Below, one piece after another: positions 54,700 to 64,000 of a stretch of 64,000 bases of DNA. The notes beneath the pieces were generated by a model. That model was not told the DNA's origin, made no database searches, and worked only from the letters and a program-made list of their open reading frames with translations. Position 1 is the stretch's first letter, and each line of letters opens with the position of its first letter. The position numbers and the translations under genes were made by a program. This DNA comes from Cryptomeria japonica. Taxonomy: Eukaryota > Streptophyta > Pinopsida > Cupressales > Cupressaceae. The stretch lies in NCBI RefSeq assembly GCF_030272615.1, contig NC_081415.1, forward strand, positions 418,710,757-418,774,756. Direction: 5' to 3'.

Positions 54700-55652
54700 G
54701 GCCTAAAATGGAAGTAGATGCATATAACTATGTGAAGAAATGTATCCCTTGCTAGCAACATGGCGACAAGATTCATGCGTCATCATAAGAATTGCAGCCG
54801 TTCATTACACCCTAGCCCTTCTCACAGTGGGGGCTCAATCTGATTGGGAAAATCTACCCTTCATCCTCGAATGGGCATAAATTCATTATCACTACCACCG
54901 AGTATTTTACCAAGTGGGTAGAGGCTATCCCTCTTACTTTTACCACTGGTAAGCAGATATCCAAATTCATCCTGAAATACTGGATTTGTCGATATGGCAT
55001 CCAAAATTTATCATTACAGATAATGACAGACAATTTAAAAACTAGGATGTTAAAGAACTCTTCTAGAAATTCGACATCCAACATCACTTCTCCACCCCAT
55101 ATTACCCCCAAGGTAATGGTCAAGTTGAGGCTTCTAACAAAAACCTAATCAAAATCCTCAAAAAGACAATTAATGAAGCTGGCCATGATTGGCACCTCCA
55201 ACTCCATCCTACTTTGTGGGCCTACCACACTTCCATCCGCACACCCACAAGCGCCACCCCTTATTCCCTTATCTTTGGATCTGAAGCTATCCTCCCCCTT
55301 GAGATCAAGATCCCCTCTCTAAGGGTATCGCTACAAAATATCCTGCTAGATGAAGAATATAGAATTGCCCACCTACAAGAGCTAGAATTGTTTGATGAAA
55401 GGCATGTCAAGGCCTTGAAACATCTCCGGGTATTTCAGAACCCGAGAATATCAAATGGGTGAGCTTGTCCTCATGGAGAATCAGAAAAACCTTCAAGAAA
55501 GAGAAAAGAAAGGAAAGTTCAAGCCTAATTGGCTTGGACCATATGTAATCACAACAAAATATGGATCAGGAGCCTATCAGTGGGCTACTCCTAAAGGAGA
55601 TCCTTTGGATGATCCAATAAATATCATGCACCTCAAAAGATTCTATGCCTAG
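54700..55652 (+). pseudogene. Element D integrase, catalytic core and C-terminus
   Basis: It continues the fragment at 38458-38507. Recognisable parts are YVKKC, SSSNGHKFIITTTEYFTKWV, CRYGI, YYPQGNGQVEASNKNLIK (with the catalytic Glu kept, unlike C) and LWAYHTSIRTPTSATPYSLI. The C-terminal domain has KGKFKPNWLGPYVITTKYGS and ends at 55652. There are several stops, and frame changes near 55005 and at about 55455. It aligns with element C 48060-49078 over its whole length but is clearly diverged from it. Confidence 0.8.
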
Positions 55653-57470
55653 TCCTCAGAAACTCTTAAATTGTCAAAAAATAAAAATAAATAAAAATAA
55701 AAAAATGAAAAATACATAAAAATAAGAAAAAGATCCTGAAAAAATCGTCACTTTGGTGAAAACCTAGCAAACAGGCACCCTGTGACACCCCCCCCCCAAA
55801 AAAATAAAAAAATAAAATCAATTCGTCCATCAGTGAAAACCACTTCGTGGCGCTATGGAAAAGTACCTTGGTGAAAACCTCCATGCAGGCGCTAAGGAAA
55901 ATAAAATGGATCCATTGTCTATTAGGTCGGTGCTCCATCACCCTCACTATCCAAATCTACCCATCGCAACATTCCTTCCCTTCCACCTCTGAATAAATCA
56001 CGCATATGATGATGAGTCTTCGCCTGAATCATGAATAATGAATGTCCCATCAACTGAGCTTGTGTGCCTCTATGTGAGCTTCATGAAGTCTTCAGAACAT
56101 TCCTAAGTCCACAAGTTAATCTTCAAGGCCATATGATCACTTTCCTAATCCAAAAAGTCCACCCGCTTTATCATTTTCCCTAGGGATGAATCCTTCCCTC
56201 GCTTGGCAACTTAATCCTCCACCCTAATTCTACTCTTGGCAAGAGGTGTCAGTTGGTCATGAGTGAATGACCTATTTGATTTCTTTGATTTTTTTATTTT
56301 AGACTTGCATCTTTTTCCCTATGACTACATCTATTTACGACTGCCTAGATTTTCCATATCCGGGTATGTTTAAAATAGGTACATACTGGGGCATATTTTC
56401 ATAGCATGGCATATTTTGGATCTCTCTTGTATAAACTGGTGACATGGTACTAGTGTTTATCAACTCTTACCCTCTCATGTACAAGAGGTATCAGTGTGTT
56501 TGAGGGTTTCCTTGCACGTACCCACAACTTTGTATTAGTGTTTCTCAACACTTACATAGCTGTGTGTAAGGAATTCTTGTTTGACTATGAGTCAGTCCAC
56601 GCCTTGGGTTTCTCATGGCATCCTGATTCCTATAATCAGTGGTGCAAGTCACCCAGGGCAATATCAAACTAGGTTGGCTCTCCACATTTTTGTCCACAAC
56701 TTTTACCATAATTCCATAAAGTCCTAATCTAATAATCCCATGGAGTCCTCAATTTACCCCATTCCCTGTCTATTCCATATGTTTCTATTTCCTATCTAAG
56801 ATCATTGTATTATTATCGACATATTCCCTCTTTGCATTATTCATTCACTTTATCCATGTAGGTGGCATTATTCATATAGATTGTGTTACTTATTCATTTC
56901 ATTACACTACTCATTTAGATTGTCATTTTTCACAAACATTTATCACATAGGTTGCAGTTAAATTTCATCACATACATAATTTATAATAAATGACATTAAT
57001 TCATCCACGTAGATTACATTACATTACATTACTCATTCATTTAGATCACATCATTTACATATCATTGGCGACTCACATTGCAATATATGTATAAATGACA
57101 TTACATTCATTACACCTACGCTAATTACTCATTCATCATAAATCATTTACATCTACATATCTATCATACAAAAAGCATGATCACTCATCCTGCATCCATA
57201 AACATGTCAGCAACATATCATAGGCATACATATATAAGCATCCAGACTGCATCACAAATAGATCAGCACAACATATCCATAGTTACCATCCACACATCAC
57301 ATCATAAGAAAATAAATAAAATCCATTATAAAAAAGTACACGCATCATCCATCACCACAAAATTATATATATATAAGCTCAAAAGAGATGAATATGTCTG
57401 TAATCGTACAAGGATCACCCTGAAGGGTCAAAATATGATACACAAGAAAAAATGGAGCTAGCTCTCCCCT
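55653..57470 (+). other. Element D post-pol block and 3' spacer
   Basis: The first 280 bp repeat the C post-pol block: GGTGAAAACCTAGCAAACAG near 55756, CCACTTCGTGG at 55840-55850 and a second GGTGAAAACC near 55870. A run of ten C is at about 55788-55797. The rest is AT-rich, with degenerate CATTACATT/CATTCATTTA words (about 56820-57170). I see no gene. Confidence 0.5.
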
Positions 57471-58590
57471 CTAGTCTCTCCACCCCCTCCTCTATACCTC
57501 CTCCACCTGATCCTCCTACTTCCTCTCCTCTCGGTGGCCTAAAACCCATCGATCTGTCTGTCTGCTGGCTCTATGTGGGCCGCTAACTCTATGTACTATG
57601 AGATCACACACTCTCAGTGTACGATGCTACTTGTTGTGCCACATGTACTGCTCCATGATATAATCCCCTATAGTACCCTACCTCCGGAACTACCCTCTCT
57701 GCCCTATCCCACTGCTGCATCATATTAGAGTACATCTACCCAAGCCCTACAGGAACTAACATCTAAGGGGTTGCATCCCTCTCCCCCAGTAGTCGTGTCA
57801 CATCCACCTCTGCCCTCTGCACTTTGGCCTGGAGCCCCTCTAGCTCAACATCCTGGTAACGAATAACATCCTGAAGAGCCTCTATTGTTTTCCCTATTCA
57901 TGCCTCCTCTAGCATCCACTTAGACTCCTCCCTCTCCTCTCTCAGGGCATCCACCTTTGTCCTTGCTATATGGAGGCTCTCTATCAAATCTACTATCTCA
58001 CGCTGCAGATGTGCCACCTCTACCTCCAGACTCTCCCTCCCAGCTCTCTCTATCTGTAGCTCATCCTTAAGAGAATGGAGCCTCGCCCAGGTAGTATCCC
58101 TCTCCTGTTGCACTCTATCAAGGTCATCTTGTGATACTCCTCCCCTCTCCTCCACTTGTGCCTTGGGTACATCCATAGGTACAACATACTCTCCCCCACC
58201 ACCCATGGCCTCTGCAACCTCTCCTATTGATGCTCCCTCTCCCTCTCTCTCTCCCTCCTCCATACAACCCTGACCCTCCTCTGCTGTCCATCAGCACCAT
58301 GCCCTACACCAACCACAACCCTCTCCCTTGGCCCATCATCCTCCCCACCAACTACCTAGTCTATGAACGACTGTAGCTCATCAACCTCCAAAAAACTAGG
58401 AATGGTTAGACGTATTGGCAAGTGTCCCTACCAGCAGCTCCTATATCCCCATGTCATCCCTGGATCCTCACCTGCCCCCAACTGCTCATCCCAGACCAAA
58501 TGAGACACTGTCTGAAAACTAGTCCTACCCTCCAATGGACTCGTTGTTGGGCCCCAAAATCTCACCTCCTGTGTAATTCGAGGATATAAT
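57471..58590 (-). pseudogene. Element D antisense ORF, C-terminal coiled-coil part
   Basis: Minus strand, downstream of the D PMD region. The open part 57898-58263 encodes a Glu/Gly-rich start, then a heptad-like coiled coil (LDRVQQERDTTWARLHSLKD). It corresponds in place to the coiled coil after the PMD of C. The rest of the interval is low-complexity and broken. Confidence 0.45.
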
Positions 58591-59530
58591 GGGATGTCCC
58601 CCACTATATCCTGAACTTGTCCAAGCTATTTTGCCACCCTGAATGGTGCATAATACTCCATAATATACACTGATCTGCCAAATATCCACATCTCCACCCC
58701 AGCCTAGTGTAGCTGCCAGTCACCCATCCATCTCTCACACCCCCAAAACGACCGCCATGTAAACTACATAAACTCATCAAGAATCTGGTGCCAAAACCAT
58801 ACAAACCCTATTTGAGTATAGTGCAACAACCCCCTGTATCTATCCATATATGGCTAACGGTCCTGCCTGTCCTGTACACCCAATGGCCGAGTAACCACAA
58901 TATGCTCCCAAGCCCAGATGTGGAGAAGTGTCACTCCTATGGACAAACTAACATACTCCCTATACACCACCAGAGCATATCATGATATAACTGAGCTAAC
59001 ATTGCAGCTCCCCACGCATACTGCAAGCCATCATGAACCATGAAATAAAGACACTTGCTCCTTCCAATAGGAAATCCATGCCCACCCAGATCAGGTATAA
59101 TCCATCCACTCAAGAATCCACAAATCATCAGTACGACATGAGGAATACGCCGAATACCCATCATCCTACCCAAGTGCATCCTACTCCTGTCCAACATCGA
59201 TAGGGTCTCATACTTGCAAACCTCCTGAAGAGAAAAAACTGCTGCATCCAAATGATACTCTGGGATGACACCACAAATAGGGATCTTCAAGATCCTCCAT
59301 ACATCTAGAAGGGTCATTGTCGCCTTGCTAGTAGGAAGATGGAAGGTATTATACATACTATCCCACCTCTTAACCAATGCCGTCATCATCGTAGTATGCG
59401 CTCGTATCCTCGACCACCTACCCACATAATGCAACCCTAGAGCAGCTAAAACCTCCAACTCATCATGTCCCAACTCTCGTTATAGACTCATAGTAGTAGG
59501 CCAGTGATCCCTCAAAGCCAACGACCCCAA
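58591..59530 (-). pseudogene. Antisense plant-mobile-domain ORF of element D
   Basis: The minus-strand frame from about 59530 has LVKRWDSMYNTFHLPTSKAT and MTLLDVWRILKIPICGVIPE, the PMD signature also present in C, then GLQYAWGAAMLAQLYHDMLW, matching KYAWGPCVLAHLYYEL of C. The N-terminal stretch with a stop near 59480 and several internal stops show it is dead. Both elements carry it antisense at the same distance before the 3' LTR, so it belonged to their ancestor. MAIN-like host genes are the nearest known relatives by motif. Confidence 0.6.
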
Positions 59531-60513
59531 CTCGGCCTGCATCCAACAAACCAATTCATTATTTCCATGTCCTCAAGTCCTATTCTTCCCACCGGAACCA
59601 GCCATACCCTCACCCTATCCCAAAAATTCAAAACCTACCTCTAACCTCCCCCCTCTCGAGTGCACGGGTTGATTTGCCCAGTGCTCGCGCCGAAACTGTG
59701 GTGCATGCACCAATCTACATGCGCACATGCTAACAGAGCACCTAAATCTCTCTCAACCCCTGCTTGCAGCCTCCTTCAACATGAGCACCCATGCAACAAT
59801 GTGAGCGCTTGTGTAAGACCTTGAGCACCCGCACGGATGTGCGAGCACCCGCGTCGATGTGCGAGCACCCACGCTAAATATTTTCCCTCCCTTCAAAAAC
59901 CTATTCTAACCACCCTTTCTTGGTGAGCGCCCGCACCATTCGCTAGTGCTTGTAGTAACCCATTGGCGCGCATGCTGAAATGGGGATTAGCACGTGCACC
60001 TCACCAATTCTAGGCCCTAAACTAAGCCCTAATTCTACCCCTACCCTCAAAAATAAAAATGAGGATAGTCCTACATACTAGTGGTCCATAGCTGGTGGGT
60101 TTGTCGTACCGTCGGATCCTCTCGGTGTGATGATCACATGTGAGAATGCGATCCATCTCTCCTTCTCTCCTTCTAGGCTTTGATTGGCTCCAAGGCTTGT
60201 GTCTAACAATGACTCCTCATTGGGCCTTTTGTGGCTTATATGGGCCCCCTCAAGGGCCCATTCCCTCCGCGATCTCTCTTCTTCTACTTTCTCTTCTAGT
60301 TTTTCTACATCTGCTTCCTCTTTCTCTTTCACTTATATCCTCCACTCAAATTCTTTCTTCTTTATTTTGAGAATTTTTCGTCAATTTTTATTTCGACAAA
60401 ATCCTCGAGGAGGTATACACCTCCCACGCTTTATGCTGGGGCATCTATTTCTTCTTCTTCTATCTTTTACACATCGCCAAATTTGCCACTGCGTAAAAGA
60501 GGGGCAAAATTTT
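59531..60513 (+). other. Element D region before the 3' LTR, with GC-rich repeats and polypurine tract
   Basis: A GC-rich patch at about 59650-59990 has degenerate GAGCACCCGC / GATGTGCGAGCACC units. It sits where C has its ACACAGACGCG cluster but has another motif. AAAAGAGGGGCAAAA (60496-60510) is the polypurine tract. No gene. Confidence 0.5.
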
Positions 60514-61771
60514 GACACTTCAAAATAAATATTTTAATTATTTTAAGTTCCTGGTATAATTAATTTATTAATTATGCCAGTTTTCAATTCCTCCTCAATA
60601 TTAATTAATTATAATTAATATTGTCACTATAGTCTGTTGATTGATTTATTTAATAAATTAATCCCCTTTTATTCTTCTAAAAATCCTTAATATTAAATCT
60701 CCTCAAATTCCTCCTCTTAACTAATTAATTTCAATTGATTAGTTAATCTAAGTGATTTCTACAAATCACCTTTTTCCTAATCCATCATTAACCTAATAAA
60801 TTCTTCTAGAAATTCCCTAAGCTCACTTAGCATTATTCTTCTAATTTTTAATTCCCTCCACTCATTCTCTCTCCTAGTCAAATCCTCCTACAAATCTTAT
60901 CTACCCTAATCCCACCTAATCTTTCCTCTAATCTCTCTCCTAATGAGTTGCTAGTAGCTAATTATCATGATTAGCCACAAAGTCAACTCCTTGTCCCTTC
61001 CATCCAACCACTCTCCTTAAATGCTCTTTTCCTAGGTGAATGTGAGATTTTCAAAATCTCACATTCGTCTAGGCATCTCATCTTCCAAGGAATTTTTAAT
61101 TCCTCCTTATTCCTCCAATCCCCATGAGCATCCCTTTTGAAGAATTTTTAATTCTTCCTTTCCATCCCTCAATAAATATCCTATCCCTTGCTCTTCTCAA
61201 GGCACATTGGGATGTCTTCCCAATGAACCTTGAGGAGTGTGGAGACAACAAATACCTTTAAGGCGTATCTCTTGGTCTCCACACCTCCTCTTGGGCCTTG
61301 TGCGGGCTCACAAGGAATCCCGACCCTCCATCTTGGGTCAATCCTAGCCCTTTAGTTCTCCTCCTCTCTCCCTATAAATTGAGGACTCCATCCCCTCACA
61401 TATCATCTCCAATTTTAGCAAATCCATGCTGCTAGTTTGTGCCTAGGAAACCATCTTTGCATCCTTACCATGCCAAAGCTACTTCTCATCCATACTTAGC
61501 CATATCATCCTCAAATCCTTAATCCATCACACCCCTTTGTGTACAATGTTGGAGAGACAACCACACCAAACAATCTAGGAGCAAATCAACATCACGTTGA
61601 GGCATTTGGGCGCACTTCGACTTCATCCAAGATCCATCTGAGGGAGAAGGTATAAGCATCGTCTTCATGTTTTTATGTGGTTTTATTCATGTCTCATGTT
61701 TTAATATCCTTTAGTGTTTTGTTTGCATACTAACCACTTGAATTCACCTTGCTGCATTTTTACTATCTTCA
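60514..61771 (+). repeat. D-type LTR (about 1,258 bp)
   Basis: It has a polypurine tract on its left and a primer site on its right. Tips read TGACACTTC and TATCTTCA. The left edge could be 60511-60514. It contains TATAAATT at 61373-61380. No second copy of this LTR is in the window, so edges rest on tract and primer site only. Being flanked on both sides, it works as a 3' LTR for D and as a 5' LTR for the following copy. Confidence 0.6.
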
Positions 61772-61774
61772 TTC

Positions 61775-61792
61775 TGGAACGCTCGGTGGGAC
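61775..61792 (+). other. Primer binding site after the D-type LTR
   Basis: TGGAACGCTCGGTGGGAC, two changes from the site of C at 39278. Three bases separate it from the LTR end. Confidence 0.65.
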
Positions 61793-63244
61793 ACACGTCC
61801 CTTAAACTAACGTTTTTTGAGTGTTTGTGAGTTTGCAAGTAGAATGTACATATGTACACACACACACACACACACACATAGATACACACACACACACACA
61901 CGTATGTACACACACACATATGTACACACACACATATGTACACACACACATATGTATGTACATACATACATACATACATACATACAAACATACATACATG
62001 GTTTTTAATTTAGTTTTCAATTTTGGTTTATAATTTTTATATTCTTATTTTTTATATTTTTTTATTTTGGACTAATCTTTTGGTGGACTAACGTTTTGTG
62101 CAGCTTGTTCCCGTGTGTTGAAGACTAGAAACAAAAAAAACTACTAACGTCATTTGATGCATGATGCATGTCGAAGAAATGATGATTTCAAACTGATTGC
62201 CTGAATTTTAGATTAGATCACACTTTAATTGATGCTTTAAAATCAAAAAGTGTTTGTTGTGTCTTGAGCAATAGGCTCTTTGTATTTTACCTTTTAGTGG
62301 GCCTGCCTCCCGAGAAGCCCTTAAGGCCGAGTGAGAGGGAACAACCCAAGTGGTAATGAGGCTAAGGCCAAGCCCATCCAAACCACTATAAATAAATGTG
62401 TTTATGAGGAAACTTGCAGGCAACAGGTGTTGATCTGTCATACTAACATATATCTCCCTCAACATCTGTGTGATGCGTAAAAAACCGCAAGGGCTGGGAG
62501 GCCTCATTAAATTGAGCAAAATGATGCATGTATGGCCACTTGAATGGATGCCCTTACTAGAATTTCATTATTTTAGTAGCCAAAAACCTTCTATTTTCTA
62601 GTTTAGGAGGTTGGACCTCTGAAGTCGTCCCACACTCTCATAGTTCAAAGTAGAGACGACAAATTTCTTGAGATCCTTAGATCTTTGGAAATTGAAATAT
62701 TGGTATGCCCAATAAGTGAGTATCATAGAGGGTAGCTAGTGCTACCAATATTGTAAGTTATCCGCTCTGAATGAGTAAGGCTCAGATTAATTTTCACAGT
62801 GGGAACCCAACAAGTATTGTCTCTGCCAGCCAAGGATTTGTACTTGAATGAGATTTTATTGTAAACATAAAAACAAAAACATCCCGTCTGCCGTATTTTA
62901 AGTGTGTTGAAAACAAAAATTTCACAATCAAACATCACACATGAAACTAGTAACATTGTAACTATACCTTGTGAACCTCCACTTTTGTCCAACAGTCAAA
63001 TAGTGCAAATGTCTGCATGATTTCTCACAAGACTAAAACCCCTAGGTGAAGACCTATATTCCAATTTTCAAACATAGACATCATAGTCCAAGGTTCATTA
63101 GAAAATACATATTGAAGAAATACCACAATCATGACATATTACTGAGAATTTTTTTATGATCGCCCTTTGAGGAATGAACCAGACCTACATATCCAATACA
63201 ATCCTAGGGCTCCTACTTGAGACACATATTTTTGGGGAATCATT
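61793..63244 (+). other. D-type leader, second copy
   Basis: It starts with a compound microsatellite (about 61850-61995: CA runs, TATGTACACACACACA units, then CATA runs). The part 62255-62850 is related to the leader of C at 40010-40620. No ORF with a recognisable domain. Open stretches across the microsatellite are artefacts of the repeat. Confidence 0.5.
61850..61995. repeat. Compound microsatellite (CA)n / (TATGTACACACACACA)n / (CATA)n
   Basis: Pure CA runs alternate with GTATGTA words and end in CATA units. It lies about 60 bp after the primer site. Confidence 0.9.
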
Positions 63245-64000
63245 TGTAGTGTCCTAAATTGTGCCTAGTACATTTATGACACTTATGCATGGTTCCCAGT
63301 ACATTAATGACAAACTCATTATCAAAATCCTATCATTTTGACATCATGGGTCCTGAAGGCAACATGCCCCTGTTTTCCCTGAAACCCCATTTGGGCCTAT
63401 ATTTGGTAGGACAATAGTGCGACATACAAAAATATCCATGCCATGCTAACATCCTAATAGATCCATAGAATATCGTATCTTGTTGTTAGTTAGGCGTCTT
63501 CCAATGTATGTCCCTTGGCTTGCTTTCGGCTGCAACGAATCTCCACACCTCTCCCCAGCCTTAAGACACTCTTCTTTTCTCATTTGAAAGGGTTATACTC
63601 TTGGTTACTTCTTGGCTCTTATCTCTCTCTGGATCTCATTATGTTCTTTTGAACTCTCTACAAGAACTCTCAAGCTATCTCTATCCATAGCACTCTTGCA
63701 ATCATCTTGCAACAACTAGCACGTATCTTGAGCTTCATCATGCTCATATCTCAAAAGGGAGGTAGGTTTGGCTACACACCTTGTCTTCCCTTTATCATTT
63801 ATCTCCATATTTTATTATTTCATGCAATTTATCTATCATATATCTTAGTGTATATATCATCTAAGTGCATTTAGCTTATTAATATATCATTTTTTTATCT
63901 ATCTACAATAGAGGTTTGCTTCCATTAAGCGAAGTATAGTTTCTATTTGTATTTTATCTTTTATCTTTTATCCAATCTATTTATTTGGTTGTTCGTAGAG
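63245..64000 (+). mobile_element. Possible start of another gypsy-type LTR, cut by the window end
   Basis: TGTAGTGTCCTAAATTGTG at 63245 resembles the LTR starts of E (TGTAGCGTCGTAAAATTGTG) and C (TGTAGACACCCAAAATTGTC). The rest to 64000 is AT-rich, with no ORF or domain seen. There is no partner repeat in the window, so this rests on the start word only. Confidence 0.35.

Noticed and set aside
61701-62033. Cys/Val/Tyr-rich and Thr/His-rich frames over the CA microsatellite
   Set aside because: Any frame through CA/TATG repeats stays open; there is no domain and no conservation.

Overview
This is a gene-poor stretch of a large plant nuclear genome. The nested, old LTR retrotransposons, the many Tat-type Ty3/gypsy copies and the absence of any host gene suggest a gymnosperm, probably a conifer; that assignment is inference. 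I see no host protein gene, tRNA, rRNA or CRISPR array. Almost every base belongs to a retrotransposon, and nearly every reading frame carries nonsense codons. For clarity I name the elements A to G.

Layout. Element F (minus strand, about 1-1082 plus 13526-18059) is a copia-like element with a tRNA-iMet primer site. It has a short ORF1 (coiled coil plus zinc knuckles) and a long ORF2 of unknown function, and no pol. Element G (1083-13525, plus) is inserted in F ORF2. It has 4.28-kb LTRs, a perfect CCTCT target duplication and one gag-acidic reading frame. Element E (18060-25668, plus) is a gag-protease-only Ty3/gypsy element that interrupts the F LTR; its right LTR is truncated. Element D (25669-27552, 38458-38507, 54700-60513, plus LTR 60514-61771) is a decayed Tat-type gypsy element. 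A/B (27553-38457, minus) is an LTR-internal-LTR-internal tandem of the F-type family, sitting in the RNase H region of D. Element C (38508-54699, plus) is a complete 16.2-kb Tat-type gypsy element with a GGCCT target duplication, inserted in the D integrase. It has a single 7.5-kb gag-pol frame and an antisense plant-mobile-domain ORF. From 61772 a second copy of the D-type leader follows the D LTR, and another LTR probably starts at 63245.

How the parts relate. C and D are distinct members of one lineage: same primer-site consensus, related leaders, same post-pol block and the same antisense plant-mobile-domain ORF. E and G look non-autonomous and would need polymerase in trans. F, A and B form the most unusual group. 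They lack capsid and polymerase domains, yet all keep the same two-ORF layout, with ORF2 preceded by a conserved TATA-type promoter block. That F/A/B family is my best candidate for something undescribed. I ran no alignment or database search; homologies were judged by eye from recognisable motifs and from comparing copies within the window.
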